A stretch of 64,000 nucleotides of DNA from Fasciola hepatica. Taxonomy: Eukaryota > Platyhelminthes > Trematoda > Plagiorchiida > Fasciolidae. The position numbers were made by a program, and so were the translations under genes. How positions within the stretch are numbered: the first letter of the stretch is position 1; each line of letters opens with the position of its first letter. The notes under the pieces were generated by a model that was not told the origin of the DNA, searched no databases, and worked only from the letters and a program-made list of their open reading frames with translations. The stretch is from assembly GCA_948099385.1 (NCBI GenBank), contig CANUEZ040000151.1:4472001-4536000 (forward strand), written 5' to 3'. Of the stretch, positions 63,906 to 64,000 are shown in pieces.

Positions 63906-64000
63906 AATACTAGTATTATGGTATTAATAGAAAATTAGTTTTATTACCGTATCAGAGGTTTCATTTTCTTTTCCAATATCGATAGCGTTATCATCATTAC

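Larger units (their letters stand above)
52112..64000 (+). repeat. Tandem array of thirteen units of about 0.9 kb, each with one 63-nt exon
   Basis: Head-to-tail units begin at 52,112 and continue to the window edge. Spacings between successive exons are 918, 918, 904, 907, 919, 920, 910, 943, 916, 913, 940 and 943 bp. Length differences lie almost entirely in an ATT-rich microsatellite about 60 bp after each exon. Outside it, units look about 98-99 percent identical by eye. Each unit carries the acceptor cattctacag, a 63-nt exon, the donor gtgagt, the ATT tract, then about 150 bp ending in a pyrimidine-rich stretch. The whole gives 273 potential repeat residues: per unit six Ser, five Asp, three Lys, beginning SGKAISDKK and ending NGNDDDL. 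Confidence 0.95.

Noticed and set aside
1..64000. CRISPR arrays, bacterial operons, riboswitches
   Set aside because: The sequence is eukaryotic. The only regular repeats are the exon units, which are far too long for CRISPR and carry splice sites.

Overview
The window is eukaryotic, AT-rich, intron-rich and repeat-rich. No bacterial-style genes, rRNA or CRISPR are visible. The mobile elements (CR1/RTE-type non-LTR reverse transcriptases with APE endonuclease and GDFNA or LGHVLRM-like motifs, a BEL/Pao element, tRNA-like SINEs) together with a secreted gene made of tiny symmetric exons point to a trematode flatworm, most likely a schistosomatid. I infer this from family knowledge; the sequence does not name the species.

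Positions 1-36,600 are mostly decayed transposons and sequence with no recognisable gene. They hold a CR1-like RT relic (1-1190), a large inverted duplication (10,143-13,541 against 26,715-32,530) around a 13 kb spacer, a minus-strand RTE-like relic (13,800-15,790), a DDE-transposase remnant (about 18,250-18,520), an old dispersed repeat pair (about 7,960-9,560 and 23,520-24,500), a plus-strand endonuclease/RT element (32,250-34,300) and a 58-bp-arm hairpin (34,700-34,835).

Positions 36,624-45,390 hold the main gene, a micro-exon-gene (MEG)-like gene on the plus strand. It has a TATA box and a signal-peptide first exon, followed by exons of 36, 66, 57, 9, 60, 9 and 60 nt (and possibly one of 39 nt). 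Every one is a multiple of three, flanked by AG and GT, and open in phase 1. They join into a secreted, lysine-rich, low-complexity protein of about 170-183 residues. Its last exon sits just after a TA microsatellite and is followed by a frame-shifted lysine-rich tract and AATAAA. A 147-codon ORF on the opposite strand and a 5'-truncated non-LTR insertion lie in its introns.

Positions 45,452-64,000 hold the most unusual structure. A unit of about 0.9 kb carries one 63-nt phase-1 exon encoding 21 residues rich in Ser and Asp. One partial unit lies at 45,452-46,222. After an interval containing a decayed BEL/Pao element (47,900-51,470, minus) and a second lysine-rich ORF (51,650-52,060), thirteen units follow head to tail from 52,112 to the window end. 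Because each exon is symmetric in phase 1, all thirteen can be spliced together into a 273-residue repeat domain, or skipped in any combination. The exon of the first, isolated unit differs from the array exon at 18 of 63 bases, although the roughly 570 bp of intron before it differ at only about two. This is a strong sign of exon-specific diversification or exon exchange. Whether the array belongs to the 36.6 kb gene or to a paralogue with its own 5' end cannot be decided from this window.
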